Counted from the first letter of the stretch, positions 30,807 through 38,937 are shown. The stretch is DNA of 64,000 nucleotides from DAIOEK01 sp036746315 (GCA_036746315.1 DAIOEK010000001.1:62001-126000); one strand, 5' to 3'. A program made the numbers and translations. The notes: generated from the letters alone by a model not told the origin.

Positions 30807-30834
30807 AAAGGGCCCTCCATAATTGGAAGGTCCT
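30807..30834. terminator. Bidirectional terminator between convergent genes
   Basis: 14-bp stem (30807-30820 and 30821-30834, closing bases forming the loop) with one mismatch and one wobble, flanked by AAAA and TTTT, between the small plus-strand gene and the minus-strand lipid kinase. Confidence 0.7.
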
Positions 30835-30882
30835 TTTGGGTATTAGTGCCTTCACTTGATGCACCAAGCAATCAACTATGGG

Positions 30883-31851
30883 CTATTGTTTTTCCTTGAG
30901 CATACGAAGGTAATACGGAATATTGGATTTTTCAGCAGAGGATGGGATCAGTAATGCTATGGCTTTGGGATGGATTTCCACGGTAACTGGCGTCTGGCAG
31001 ACAACTTCTCCATCCGCCTGAATGGCCATTGGTTTGGCTGTAAGAATCTTTATCGCCCTGTTCACTGGCAGGTGAATTATCCGGGGGGATTTTGCCGCTT
31101 TCCCCTGGACGACATCGATAATTAGCGCAAGATAATCCCGTAAAGTACGCGCGCGGACAATGAAAACCCCAAAGGGCGATTGATATGCTTCCGGAGGGAG
31201 GTTTTTGAGAAAAATCTCTTCCGCAAGCAGCATCGGATCTGTGATATACACTTCCGAGGCCCGGATAGAGTATTGCTTTCCATCGACAACCAGGTGAAAC
31301 CGGTATGGCTGTATGCCGATGAGGATTTGTAGTCCACGCCAGGCGTAAGCCAATATACCAAAACGTCGCTTCTCCTGTCGGGATGTGTTTTCAACGAGGC
31401 CAGATGAAAAACCAATGCTTGCATTCAAAACCGCATAACGGTCATGGATATGCAGTGCGTTCAAGTATCGGAAAGTGGTCTCCCGTTTTATATAAGCAAA
31501 TGCCTGATGAATTTGCAGCGGGATTCTCAATTGGTTGGCAAGCAGATTGCCGGTGCCCAATGGAATGATTGCCAGAGGGATGGACGTACCAACCAATGCA
31601 GTGACTACTGCGGAAATGGTGCCGTCTCCTCCGCCAGCAAAGACAACGTCACATCCCCGAACGATATATTCTCTTATAATCCGGGTGATATCCTCACCCT
31701 CATTGGTTTCATGTATCCAACCTTGCCAACCATATCTCTGACAGGCTCGATGAAATGACCGCATTACATATTCCCTGTTGCGGATACCCGCAGCAGGGTT
31801 GTAAACAAAAAGGGGGTTATTGTAATTACCTGGCTCGGCTATTTGCTTCAT
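30883..31851 (-). CDS. Diacylglycerol/lipid kinase family protein (YegS/BmrU-like)
   Basis: 322 residues, the normal length of the family. An NPAAG motif near residue 18 and the nucleotide-binding loop VVFAGGGDGTISAVV near residue 75 are the hallmarks of the diacylglycerol kinase catalytic domain, followed by IPLGTGNLLANQL, also conserved. The C-terminal beta domain contains the usual AIQADGEVV near residue 285. Members phosphorylate diacylglycerol, phosphatidylglycerol or other lipids with ATP at the inner face of the membrane; the substrate here cannot be told. Start ATG 31851 has only a weak GGAATTG ribosome site. It stands alone, convergent with the ArsR-type pair. Confidence 0.85.
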   Translation of the reverse strand: MKQIAEPGNYNNPLFVYNPAAGIRNREYVMRSFHRACQRYGWQGWIHETNEGEDITRIIREYIVRGCDVVFAGGGDGTISAVVTALVGTSIPLAIIPLGTGNLLANQLRIPLQIHQAFAYIKRETTFRYLNALHIHDRYAVLNASIGFSSGLVENTSRQEKRRFGILAYAWRGLQILIGIQPYRFHLVVDGKQYSIRASEVYITDPMLLAEEIFLKNLPPEAYQSPFGVFIVRARTLRDYLALIIDVVQGKAAKSPRIIHLPVNRAIKILTAKPMAIQADGEVVCQTPVTVEIHPKAIALLIPSSAEKSNIPYYLRMLKEKQ

Positions 31852-31954
31852 TTCAATTCCATTTTACCGGATTGTGCTTTTAAAGTTGAACACTTTCTTA
31901 AGAATATCTTTTATATCCAAATAAATGGGACATTGTCAAAAATGATGGATTTTA

Positions 31955-31982
31955 TTGACATATCCGCTAAGCGCGATATAAT
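31955..31982 (+). promoter_or_regulatory. Near-consensus promoter of a short transcript
   Basis: TTGACA at 31955-31960 and TATAAT at 31977-31982, both perfect, with a 16-base spacer. The predicted start point is near 31989, 27 bases before a 36-codon frame. Confidence 0.85.
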
Positions 31983-32015
31983 TGGCAAAATCTTTTTCTG
32001 AGAAATGGATTAAAA

Positions 32016-32126
32016 ATGAACCAGTTTGTTGGCATTCTTGCGATTATTATGGTTGTCCTTCTTTATTTTGAGAATGGACAAATTCGCGTTGGATGGCAGG
32101 TTCAAACGAGTAATCAAAATCAATAA
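32016..32126 (+). CDS. Short membrane peptide or leader ORF (36 residues)
   Basis: ATG 32016 to TAA 32124-32126. The product starts MNQFVGILAIIMVVLLYFEN and goes on with GQIRVGWQVQTSNQNQ: one hydrophobic segment of about 16 residues, a charged junction and a polar tail, as in small bitopic membrane proteins. It sits directly behind a near-consensus promoter and directly before an intrinsic terminator, so it is almost certainly within a real, short transcript. The ribosome site is poor (AAATGGA), so the transcript could instead be a small RNA or an attenuating leader for the ECF operon that begins 132 bases later without a clear promoter of its own. Confidence 0.55.
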   Translation: MNQFVGILAIIMVVLLYFENGQIRVGWQVQTSNQNQ

Positions 32127-32140
32127 CCTAATTATAAAAG

Positions 32141-32179
32141 ATAACAAAAGCCACCCAGCGCAGGGTGGTTTTTTGTTAT
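32141..32179 (+). terminator. Strong terminator after the short ORF
   Basis: Arms 32141-32156 and 32163-32179 pair over about 16 bp (CCACCC/GGGTGG core) with a 6-base loop and a run of six T within the right arm. It ends the short transcript and could act as attenuator for the ECF operon. Confidence 0.85.
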
Positions 32180-32258
32180 CAGAATCGGAGGACAACGAGA
32201 TAGAGATCATTCTGCGATTTATAAAGAAGCACTCATATTTTCAATTGGAGAGATTATC

Positions 32259-32840
32259 ATGTCAGAAGAAACCACAGCACAGAATTTAATTGAAAGTCAA
32301 CGTAAGCCAGTTCTTACCGCCAGGCAGGTAGGTGTAGCTGCGGCATTTGGTGGAGCAGCCCTGGCGCTGGTTCTTGCCGGTGTGACCATTCCCATCCCTG
32401 GAACTCCCATCGTCACAGATCCACGAGAGATATTTACAACCATTGGCGCATCCCTAACCGGACCGGTTGGGGGCATTGTAATCGGTTTATTGGCCGGTAT
32501 TGCCGAACCCGGTATTCCTCTTGCCAGTCTGCTGGCGCACATCGTCGGTGGAATTTTCAACGGTGTCGTATATAAAAACTTTGCCTGGCGTTTCCGTAAT
32601 AACAAGGTGCTAAGCCTGGCGGCCTGGGCGATTCAGGTAATGTTGTATTATGTCTTGATTGTTGTGCCACTTTTTGGTGTTGGGCTCGCAGTTTTTTATC
32701 CTGATCCAGAATATGGAAGCTTCCTCGCGTTCCTGGGGACCATCGAAGCAGGGGCAATGCCTGAGATGCTGTTGACCACGGTTGTCACTACCATTATTAT
32801 GGCAGCTCTTCCTGAACGGTTCCGTCGTCCGTTGTGGTAG
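32259..32840 (+). CDS. ECF transporter S component
   Basis: 193 residues and about six hydrophobic segments: membrane substrate-binding subunit (S component) of an energy-coupling factor importer. Assignment rests on size, topology, the small-residue-rich N-terminal helices (AAFGGAALALVLAGV, IGASLTGPVGGIVIGLLAGI) and the position directly before genes for the double ATPase and the T component. S components bind vitamins, metal ions or other small molecules; the sequence does not match the thiamine, biotin or riboflavin signatures I know, so the substrate is open. ATG 32259 is preceded by GGAGAG at 32247-32252. An 86-base gap with a perfect hairpin separates it from the ATPase gene. An acetamidase-like gene at the end of the operon hints at an amide-containing substrate. 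Confidence 0.75.
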   Translation: MSEETTAQNLIESQRKPVLTARQVGVAAAFGGAALALVLAGVTIPIPGTPIVTDPREIFTTIGASLTGPVGGIVIGLLAGIAEPGIPLASLLAHIVGGIFNGVVYKNFAWRFRNNKVLSLAAWAIQVMLYYVLIVVPLFGVGLAVFYPDPEYGSFLAFLGTIEAGAMPEMLLTTVVTTIIMAALPERFRRPLW

Positions 32841-32864
32841 GCTGATCACTTTTCTTTGCAGAAC

Positions 32865-32900
32865 GTTTCATACTCCGTGGTGATCCACGGAGTATGAAAC
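32865..32900 (+). repeat. Perfect 16-bp inverted repeat between S component and ATPase genes
   Basis: Arms 32865-32880 and 32885-32900 are exact complements with loop TGAT. No T-run follows, so it is not a classical terminator. It may stabilise the S-component mRNA or lower expression of the downstream genes. Confidence 0.8.
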
Positions 32901-32925
32901 CAATAAATGAATTAGAAAGCAGGCT

Positions 32926-34635
32926 ATGACTTACGATATCGAATTTCATGATGTTTCATTTTCATATGCAGGCAGTGATACCAAAGCACTTCAGAACATA
33001 AACCTGTCGATCAAAGCGGGCGAGATTGTGTTGATAACTGGTCCGGCGGGTAGTGGGAAAACCACACTTTGTTCTTGTATCAATGGGCTGGTGCCACATT
33101 ATCATGAGGGAAATCTGGAAGGGAATGTAATAATTGGAAGCCACAATACCAAAAAGGCGCGTGTTGGTGGGTTGGCTTCACTGATTGGTATGGTTTTTCA
33201 AGATCCAGAATCACAGCTTGTAACCAATTCTGTATTGGATGAAGTCGCTTTTGGTCCGGAAAATCTTGGCGTGGATAGAGAAGAAATAAACGCAAGGATA
33301 AACGAAGCCCTGAAAGCGACCCGCCTGTTGGGGTATGAGGAGCGGGAACCGCATAATCTTTCGGGCGGCGAGCAACAGGCCTGTTGCATTGCTGCAACTT
33401 ATGCCATGCATCCGGAAGTGTATGTTATGGATGAACCACTGGCAAATTTGGACCCAGCCGGGCGGGCGTTCATCTTGAAACTGATCATTCAGGTGGCAAA
33501 ACAACGGAAAAAAACGTTAATCATTGTTGAACATGCCCTGGAAGAGACCCTGCCGTTGGTTGACCGCGTCATCATTTTGGATCATGGGCAGATTGTTCGC
33601 GATGCAGCAACTGTTGATGCGCTTGCTGGTGGGGATATTCCGCATGTATTTAAACGCCCAGATTTATTACGTCTGGCAGAGGCATTTCAATTGCCCGGAA
33701 TGTCACTTACGCCTGAACTGTTTGTAAACCGGTTACGTGAAAAATACACATTAAAACAATTGGGATCGAATGGATTGCATCCCGAGAAAACGGTGTCTGC
33801 CGATCCGGTCATTGAATTCGAAAACGTCAGTTTTGCATACAACGAGGAAAAGGAAGCCCTGCACAACGTGAGTCTGAAAATCAATTCAGGTGAGTTGGTA
33901 GCCATATTGGGGAGAAATGGCTCAGGAAAGACCACCCTCGTCCGTCATGTGATTGGATTGCACCATCCATCCAGCGGCACGGCTCTGGTGAACGGAATGG
34001 ATGTGTCACAGACACCGACGCATATCCTTGCCCAGGATGTGGGATTTTGCTTTCAGAACCCGAATCACCAAATTGTTTCATTCAATGTACGGGATGAAAT
34101 GACCTTTGGCTTGAAAGCACATAACATAGATCCCGCTGAACATGAGGCGCGCATCCGTGAAGCTCTGGAGATCGTCGACCTTGCCGATTATCTGGATACG
34201 GAAGTATTCGACCTGGGAAAAGGACAAAAACAACGGCTGGCGCTTGCATCCGTATTGACACTCAAACCTAAGATACTGGTGATCGACGAACCCACCACCG
34301 GGCAAGACCCGGAAATGATCGATGATATTTTCGATATCATCAAACGGCTGAATGAACTGGGCACAACCATATTATTGATTACCCATCGGGTTGATTATGC
34401 TGCAATGTTTGCCCAACGTGCGATCGTTTTGAAACAGGGGAAAGTATCTTTTGATGGGGCAATTCGTGATTTGCTGACCCAATTGGATTTAATGCAGGAA
34501 AATGCACTTGATCTGCCGGAGATCACCAAACTTGCCATTCAACTAAAAGATCAGGGGATACCCCCATACACCGTTGCCTATTCAGATATGCATCATTATC
34601 TTAGCCAAATATTGGAGGCGCCTCATGGCAATTGA
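32926..34635 (+). CDS. ECF transporter ATPase, two fused ABC domains (EcfA1-EcfA2 type)
   Basis: 569 residues, two complete ABC ATPase domains in one chain where many ECF systems use two proteins. Domain 1: Walker A GPAGSGKTTL near residue 40, Q-loop MVFQDPESQ, signature NLSGGEQQACC, Walker B VYVMDEPLANLDP. Domain 2 from about residue 290: Walker A GRNGSGKTTL, Q-loop CFQNPNHQ, signature DLGKGQKQRLALA, Walker B ILVIDEPTTGQDP and H-loop ITHRVD. The second signature has LGKGQ in place of LSGGQ, a tolerated variation in this family. It drives import through the T component at the inner membrane face. The stop overlaps the start of the T-component gene by 11 bases. Confidence 0.92.
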   Translation: MTYDIEFHDVSFSYAGSDTKALQNINLSIKAGEIVLITGPAGSGKTTLCSCINGLVPHYHEGNLEGNVIIGSHNTKKARVGGLASLIGMVFQDPESQLVTNSVLDEVAFGPENLGVDREEINARINEALKATRLLGYEEREPHNLSGGEQQACCIAATYAMHPEVYVMDEPLANLDPAGRAFILKLIIQVAKQRKKTLIIVEHALEETLPLVDRVIILDHGQIVRDAATVDALAGGDIPHVFKRPDLLRLAEAFQLPGMSLTPELFVNRLREKYTLKQLGSNGLHPEKTVSADPVIEFENVSFAYNEEKEALHNVSLKINSGELVAILGRNGSGKTTLVRHVIGLHHPSSGTALVNGMDVSQTPTHILAQDVGFCFQNPNHQIVSFNVRDEMTFGLKAHNIDPAEHEARIREALEIVDLADYLDTEVFDLGKGQKQRLALASVLTLKPKILVIDEPTTGQDPEMIDDIFDIIKRLNELGTTILLITHRVDYAAMFAQRAIVLKQGKVSFDGAIRDLLTQLDLMQENALDLPEITKLAIQLKDQGIPPYTVAYSDMHHYLSQILEAPHGN

Positions 34636-35650
34636 ATATCAGAAAGGGGCATCGCTCTTACACAAGTTCGACGCAAGAACCAAGTTGATGATGTTTGTGG
34701 CAATTACGATTGTCGCAGTAGTAATTGTCGATCCAATTCTTATGGCGATTCTATTCCTTTCGCTGTATTGGTTGGGTACCAGGGCAATTGATAGGAAGGT
34801 ACTGAATCAAAACTTGAAATCTCTCGTCATTATTTTTCTGACCTTTTCCTTGTTTCAAATCATTTTCTTCACCCCCGAGAATTCACACTTTCTCTTTTAT
34901 TTAATCCCTTTTACCTCTTATGTACCGGTCACTGTTGAAGGGGTTATTCGTGGTGTAGCTGTGTTCTTTCGCTTCTTTAGTGTTGTCCTGTCGGTCCACC
35001 TGATGCTGTATACCACACCTCCCGTAGAATTGGCGTTGACCATCACAGAACGAGGCAGGCGTGGTTTAAACCGTGGCGACCTGGGAGCAACTGTTGTTCT
35101 TGGATCGATCCTGGTGGTATCTGCGTTGCCGATGATGGCATCCGGGGCGAGTTCTGTTCAGGTACTTTCACATCTCCCAGCGGCTGCGGTCAATGCCATC
35201 ATCATTGCCATGTGTTTCCTGGCAGCATTTATTGCGCAGCGAATACTCAATCGTGGATTGCCGCCCGAGATGGGGGTGGCACTTATGCTCGGTTTCTCTA
35301 CGGTGGGCATTCTTACAAAGCAAACCCAAAAGATCACCGATGCACAGACAGCTCGCGGATATGATGTCAAGCCCAAGAATCTTATCCGACGTGTTCAAGT
35401 GTTGACGGCTTTATTAATTCCCATCTTCATGACGACCATGGAGCGTTCACAGGATATTTCCATCGCAATTCTGTCGCGGGGATTCGATTACAATATCACC
35501 CAAAGAACCTTCCGCCGGGAATTTGCCTTCCAAACGAACGATTTCATATTTATAACGATTATGCTGGTTGTCATCCTGATGGGCATGCTGCTAAATCATT
35601 TTGGCTTGGGTAATTTTACCGAGCAGGCTATTTTGCGCATGGTCCGGTGA
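34625..35650 (+). CDS. ECF transporter T component (EcfT)
   Basis: Transmembrane coupling subunit of the ECF importer. I place the start at ATG 34625 (341 residues) because GGAGG at 34614-34618 lies six bases before it and it overlaps the ATPase stop by 11 bases, a common translational coupling; a longer frame from 34574 lacks a ribosome site. Hydrophobic segments near residues 20-60, 75-95 and 110-140 are followed by the cytoplasmic part with the two Ala/Ser-Arg-Gly signatures of EcfT: TDAQTARGYDV and AILSRGFDYN, which form the coupling helices that contact the two ATPase domains. A last transmembrane helix lies near the C-terminus. Confidence 0.88.
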   Translation: MAIEYQKGASLLHKFDARTKLMMFVAITIVAVVIVDPILMAILFLSLYWLGTRAIDRKVLNQNLKSLVIIFLTFSLFQIIFFTPENSHFLFYLIPFTSYVPVTVEGVIRGVAVFFRFFSVVLSVHLMLYTTPPVELALTITERGRRGLNRGDLGATVVLGSILVVSALPMMASGASSVQVLSHLPAAAVNAIIIAMCFLAAFIAQRILNRGLPPEMGVALMLGFSTVGILTKQTQKITDAQTARGYDVKPKNLIRRVQVLTALLIPIFMTTMERSQDISIAILSRGFDYNITQRTFRREFAFQTNDFIFITIMLVVILMGMLLNHFGLGNFTEQAILRMVR

Positions 35651-35687
35651 AGAAGGATTAATATTGTTTGAGAGAAAGGAAATTCCA

Positions 35688-36596
35688 ATGTCTGATATTG
35701 TCGTTCCGCGAACAAAGGTGTTTTTTGCATTTGAGAAATCATTGAGTCCGGTTGTTCGGGTAGAACAAAACCAGGTCGTCACCATGGAAACTCATGATTG
35801 CTTTGAAGGACAATTGAAAACATCATCCGATTTGTTGGATCAGTTGGATTGGGATCACATCAATCCCGCGACCGGTCCTGTGTACATCGAGGGCGTCAGA
35901 CCGGGCGATGTGTTGCGCGTAGATATCCTAGCTATGGAAGTTGGCGAAAAATCCATTATGGTTACGCTTCCCGGTGAAGGAGCGTTGGGGGAGATGATTA
36001 CCGAAATGGAAACCACGTTGCTTGATAATGAAGAAGGAAAGGTGACATTTAAGGGCAGGTTCAGCGTTCCGGCCCGCCCCATGATCGGCGTGATCGGTGT
36101 TGCGCCGGCTGATGGCAGTGTCCCCAATGGCACTCCGGGTCAACACGGTGGGAATATGGACTGCACCCTGGTGACTACCGGGGCATCTCTTTACTTCACG
36201 GTGGGCGTTGAGGGTGCTTTGTTCGGTGCGGGAGATTTCCATGCTGCCATGGGCGATGGCGAAATTGTGATTTGCGGTGCAGAAACGCCCGGAAAATTCA
36301 CCTTTCGTACCCAGGTTGTGCCACAATTGAAAGGATTACCGACTCCATTCATTCGCAATAAAGATGTTGTTGCGGCTGTCTTCTCTGCTCCGACCATTGA
36401 TGAAGCTGCTAGCAAGGCAACCCATGCCATGGCAGAATTCCTGACCCGGTTTGTTGGGCTGTCTGTTAATGATGCGGGGATGCTGATGAGCCTTGCTGGT
36501 GAACTAAAGTTCTGTCAGATTGTAGACCCCGAAAAAACGGTGCGTTTTGAATTTCCAATTTCTCTATTGAAACAAATTGGATATACGTTAAGCTAA
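35688..36596 (+). CDS. Acetamidase/formamidase family protein
   Basis: 302 residues. The start ATG 35688 has AAAGGA at 35675-35680 seven bases upstream. Family features: the N-terminal double beta segment with LDWDHINPATGPVYIEGV, GDVLRVDIL, the central IGVIGVAPADGSVPNGTPGQHGGNMD block with its conserved His-Gly-Gly and Asp, then LHAAMGDGE-like FHAAMGDGEIVICGAE, and the C-terminal MSLAGELKFCQIVDP. These enzymes hydrolyse formamide or short-chain amides to ammonia and the acid, using a metal centre, in the cytoplasm. The gene follows the EcfT gene after 37 bases on the same strand, so enzyme and importer are probably made together. The natural substrate is not given by sequence. Confidence 0.88.
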   Translation: MSDIVVPRTKVFFAFEKSLSPVVRVEQNQVVTMETHDCFEGQLKTSSDLLDQLDWDHINPATGPVYIEGVRPGDVLRVDILAMEVGEKSIMVTLPGEGALGEMITEMETTLLDNEEGKVTFKGRFSVPARPMIGVIGVAPADGSVPNGTPGQHGGNMDCTLVTTGASLYFTVGVEGALFGAGDFHAAMGDGEIVICGAETPGKFTFRTQVVPQLKGLPTPFIRNKDVVAAVFSAPTIDEAASKATHAMAEFLTRFVGLSVNDAGMLMSLAGELKFCQIVDPEKTVRFEFPISLLKQIGYTLS

Positions 36597-36680
36597 ACTT
36601 GCCGGATTACACTCGATAAAAAAAGATGGCTGCTCCAAAAGGTTGGGGATTTACTTCAACTGTTTTGAACGGGATAGGGA

Positions 36681-36716
36681 CAGGGCCTTGAACTGCACCG
36701 GCAACTCAAGGCCCTG
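36681..36716 (+). repeat. 11-bp inverted repeat before the assembly gap
   Basis: CAGGGCCTTGA at 36681-36691 is exactly complementary to 36706-36716, loop 14 bases, followed by GTGTTTTG. It may be a weak terminator of the ECF/amidase operon or the edge of a repeat that broke the assembly. I see no gene in 36597-36750. Confidence 0.5.
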
Positions 36717-36750
36717 GTGTTTTGCCATAACCGGACCCTGGCGCTAATGA

Positions 36751-36850
36751 NNNNNNNNNNNNNNNNNNNNNNNNNNNNNNNNNNNNNNNNNNNNNNNNNN
36801 NNNNNNNNNNNNNNNNNNNNNNNNNNNNNNNNNNNNNNNNNNNNNNNNNN
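36751..36850. other. Scaffold gap of 100 N
   Basis: Exactly 100 undetermined bases, the usual placeholder for a gap of unknown size. The real distance between flanks is unknown. Confidence 0.99.
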
Positions 36851-36852
36851 GC

Positions 36853-37271
36853 TGTATATCTGCAATGGGTTTCAGTTGCCCAACATCTCGGTAATACATC
36901 CCTGCGATAATTGCATCGGCGATAAAAACAGATAAAATTAAGCGGGAAGAGATCAATCCGGTCATTCGATAAACCACATCACTAAATCGATCATCCACAA
37001 TGACCGACTGTAAAAAATGGGATCGATATCTGAGCAGATATAACCGGTTTCAACCTGCTTGTCCATGCTGGAAATGTGGATGGTACTTCCAAAGTGGGAG
37101 ACCGTTTTATTTTGATATGATGTTATTCTCCCCGGAGGCAAAAGCGCTTGCAGAGAATGGTTTTTCACCGTGGAAAATATAGGTTTATGCGAACGACTGG
37201 CACAAGAAAAAGGTATTGAAGTACGGCAAATTGGGGAAGTAACTGCATCCGGAGTCATCGAAGTTTCTTAA
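36853..37271 (+). pseudogene. selD: Decayed selenide, water dikinase (selD) remnant
   Basis: No intact frame, but ordered pieces of SelD appear in shifting plus-strand frames. From 36853: CISAMGF, like the conserved DIYAMGG. From about 36907: IPAIIASAIKTDKIKREEIN, like the LGTGIIxTAIK segment, then TTSLNR after a stop, like SMTTLN. At 37034 in another frame: ADITGFNLLVHAGNV, like the hallmark TDVTGFGLLGHL. From 37116 in the third frame: VILPGGKSACREWFF, then GIEVRQIGEVTASGVIEV, like the C-terminal end, closing at TAA 37269-37271. Stops, frameshifts and internal deletions show an old pseudogene whose front lies in or before the gap. SelD makes selenophosphate from selenide and ATP. Call by memory of the family, not by alignment. 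Confidence 0.5.
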
Positions 37272-37308
37272 AACCACTATAAATTAAAAATCTTGAAAGG
37301 AGATTTCT

Positions 37309-37809
37309 ATGGGTACCAAAGGTCGTCAAATTGTTGGGATGGATGTGGATGAGCTATTAAAGCTGCTAAACCAGGCGTTTGCAGATGAATGGCTCGCTTA
37401 TTATCAATACTGGTTGGGAGCAAAAATAGTTAAAGGACCTATGAAAGATGCCGTTGCTTCTGAATTGTTGATCCATGCAACTGAGGAGTTGGGGCATGCG
37501 GATATGCTGGCATTGCGCATCATTCAATTGGGTGGTACGCCGCTCATTCGACCGGAAGAATGGTTGAAATATACCCATTGTGGGTACGAAGCTCCAACCG
37601 ACCCATTTGTGAAAGTGATCCTGGCGCAAAATATCAAGGGCGAACAGTGTGCCATTGATGTGTATCAGCATCTACTTCAACTGGTCAGGGACAAAGATCC
37701 GGTTACATACAATATCGTCTTGACGATCTTGCAGGACGAGGTAGAACATGAAGAAGACTTGCAATCGCTGGATGAGGATCTGGATTCGTTGATGATGCGT
37801 CATCAATAG
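37309..37809 (+). CDS. Ferritin-like diiron protein (bacterioferritin/Dps-like)
   Basis: 166 residues, four-helix bundle length. Metal-ligand pattern: E in FADEWLAYYQYW (about residue 27), ExxH in ATEELGHADML (about residues 59-66), E in IKGEQCAID (about residue 110) and ExxxE/H in LQDEVEHEEDL (about residues 143-149). This is the two ExxH layout of ferritin-like and bacterioferritin-type proteins that oxidise or store iron in the cytoplasm. The acidic C-terminal tail is typical. ATG 37309 has AAAGGAG at 37296-37302. A strong terminator follows, so it may be a single-gene unit; its promoter is probably inside the selD remnant and not evident to me. Confidence 0.82.
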   Translation: MGTKGRQIVGMDVDELLKLLNQAFADEWLAYYQYWLGAKIVKGPMKDAVASELLIHATEELGHADMLALRIIQLGGTPLIRPEEWLKYTHCGYEAPTDPFVKVILAQNIKGEQCAIDVYQHLLQLVRDKDPVTYNIVLTILQDEVEHEEDLQSLDEDLDSLMMRHQ

Positions 37810-37818
37810 GCGATGACT

Positions 37819-37852
37819 AAAAAAGCTGGAAGAATACTCTTCCAGCTTTTTT
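37819..37852 (+). terminator. Intrinsic terminator after the ferritin-like gene
   Basis: 10-bp perfect stem (37824-37833 and 37838-37847), loop ATAC, flanked by A6 and T6. Beyond it, 37853-38050 is AT-rich and holds no gene; TTGACA at 37930-37935 with TAATCA 17 bases later is only a weak promoter candidate for the OsmC gene. Confidence 0.9.
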
Positions 37853-38061
37853 CTCTTTTATTCGCCTATATTATTCCGGGCATTTTCGTTTCACCATATT
37901 TACCTTCTGCATGGTTCAACAGAATGCTTTTGACACCAATACTGAAGCAGCTTAATCATAAATATCTTATGACAAATATCATTATAATGTGAAATATTTC
38001 GTATAAATTTTAATTAATTACTATAATAGTGGTATATCATTACACTAAATGGAGACATGCA

Positions 38062-38496
38062 ATGCCGAACAAAACCATAACAGTAGATGCAAAACAGTTG
38101 GACGGATTTAAGATAGAGGTTAGCTCTCGCCAACACTTATCAATAGTAGATCAGCCCCCAGCCGGCGGTGGAACGGATGCCGGACCTACGCCGTTGGAGT
38201 ACTTATTCGTTTCATTAGCAGGTTGCGTTGTAACAATTGGGCATATCATTGCAAAGCAACGAAGATTACCGGTACGAAACATTGAAGTTCATATTGAAGG
38301 TGAATTGGACACCGACGTGTTAATGGGTAAAAATACGGAAACGCGTGCTGGTTTTTCTGGGGTTCGGGTAACGACAAAATTCGATGCAGACTTGAGCCAG
38401 GATGAAAAAGAAGCTTTGATGAAAGACATTGATGCGCGCTGCCCGATTTCTGACAACATTCATGAGCTGACACCCATTCAGTTTGTGGTTGAATAG
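38062..38496 (+). CDS. OsmC family protein
   Basis: 144 residues counted from ATG 38062, chosen because GGAGA lies at 38051-38055; a frame from 38029 has no ribosome site. Family marks: GGTDAGPTPLEYLFVSLAGC near residue 45 with the first redox cysteine, and DARCPISDNI near residue 125 with the second. OsmC/Ohr proteins reduce peroxides with this cysteine pair. This one, with PAGGGTDAGPTPLE and ISDNI, resembles the general OsmC branch more than Ohr. It lies 36 bases before a NifX-like gene on the same strand and is probably co-transcribed with it. Confidence 0.88.
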   Translation: MPNKTITVDAKQLDGFKIEVSSRQHLSIVDQPPAGGGTDAGPTPLEYLFVSLAGCVVTIGHIIAKQRRLPVRNIEVHIEGELDTDVLMGKNTETRAGFSGVRVTTKFDADLSQDEKEALMKDIDARCPISDNIHELTPIQFVVE

Positions 38497-38532
38497 TATT
38501 CGAATGTCGATGACTGATTTTCAGGAGGAACA

Positions 38533-38937
38533 ATGAAGATCGCAGTAATTACAGATGACGGCAAGGTAATCAGCAAACATTTTGGAAGAGCTTCATACTA
38601 TATGGTGGTTACTGTTGAGGATGGCAAGGTCGTAAACCGAGAATTGCGTGAGAAGCTGGGACACAACCATTTTGCTCAACAAGAACATGCTCGTGGAGAT
38701 CATTCACATACCCATGACCATGGAAACGATGGCGCATCTCATGGCAAGCATGTGAGTATGGCTGAAACCATATCCGATTGCGAAGCGGTAATTTGTGGTG
38801 GTATGGGGATGGGTGCATATGATAGTATGCGTAGATTGAACATCACACCCCTTGTTACAGATGAAACCGATATCGACGCAGCCGTACAGGGCTATGTTAC
38901 GGGCAATCTGGTGGATCATACTGAATTATTGCACTAG
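38533..38937 (+). CDS. NifX/NifB-type (dinitrogenase iron-molybdenum cofactor family) protein with His-rich insertion
   Basis: 134 residues. The start MKIAVITDDGKVISKHFGRA and the later ISDCEAVICGGMGMGAYDSM are conserved in the Nitro_FeMo-Co fold that carries metal clusters or oxyanions in NifX, NafY and related small proteins. Between the halves, residues about 43-73 contain nine histidines in thirty residues (HSHTHDHG is the densest part), a likely metal-binding loop. No nitrogen-fixation genes are in the window, so a general metal or cofactor carrier is more likely than FeMo-co work. ATG 38533 has GGAGGAA at 38524-38530. Confidence 0.85.
   Translation: MKIAVITDDGKVISKHFGRASYYMVVTVEDGKVVNRELREKLGHNHFAQQEHARGDHSHTHDHGNDGASHGKHVSMAETISDCEAVICGGMGMGAYDSMRRLNITPLVTDETDIDAAVQGYVTGNLVDHTELLH

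Noticed and set aside
31989..32010. CTGAGA as part of a TPP riboswitch before the ECF operon
   Set aside because: The other required TPP elements (GGGGTGC upstream and the GCGTAGGGA-type end) are absent.
36744..37049. Minus-strand frame reading into the N gap with a hydrophobic stretch
   Set aside because: It is the complement of the selD-like pieces on the plus strand, lacks a ribosome site and ends in the gap.
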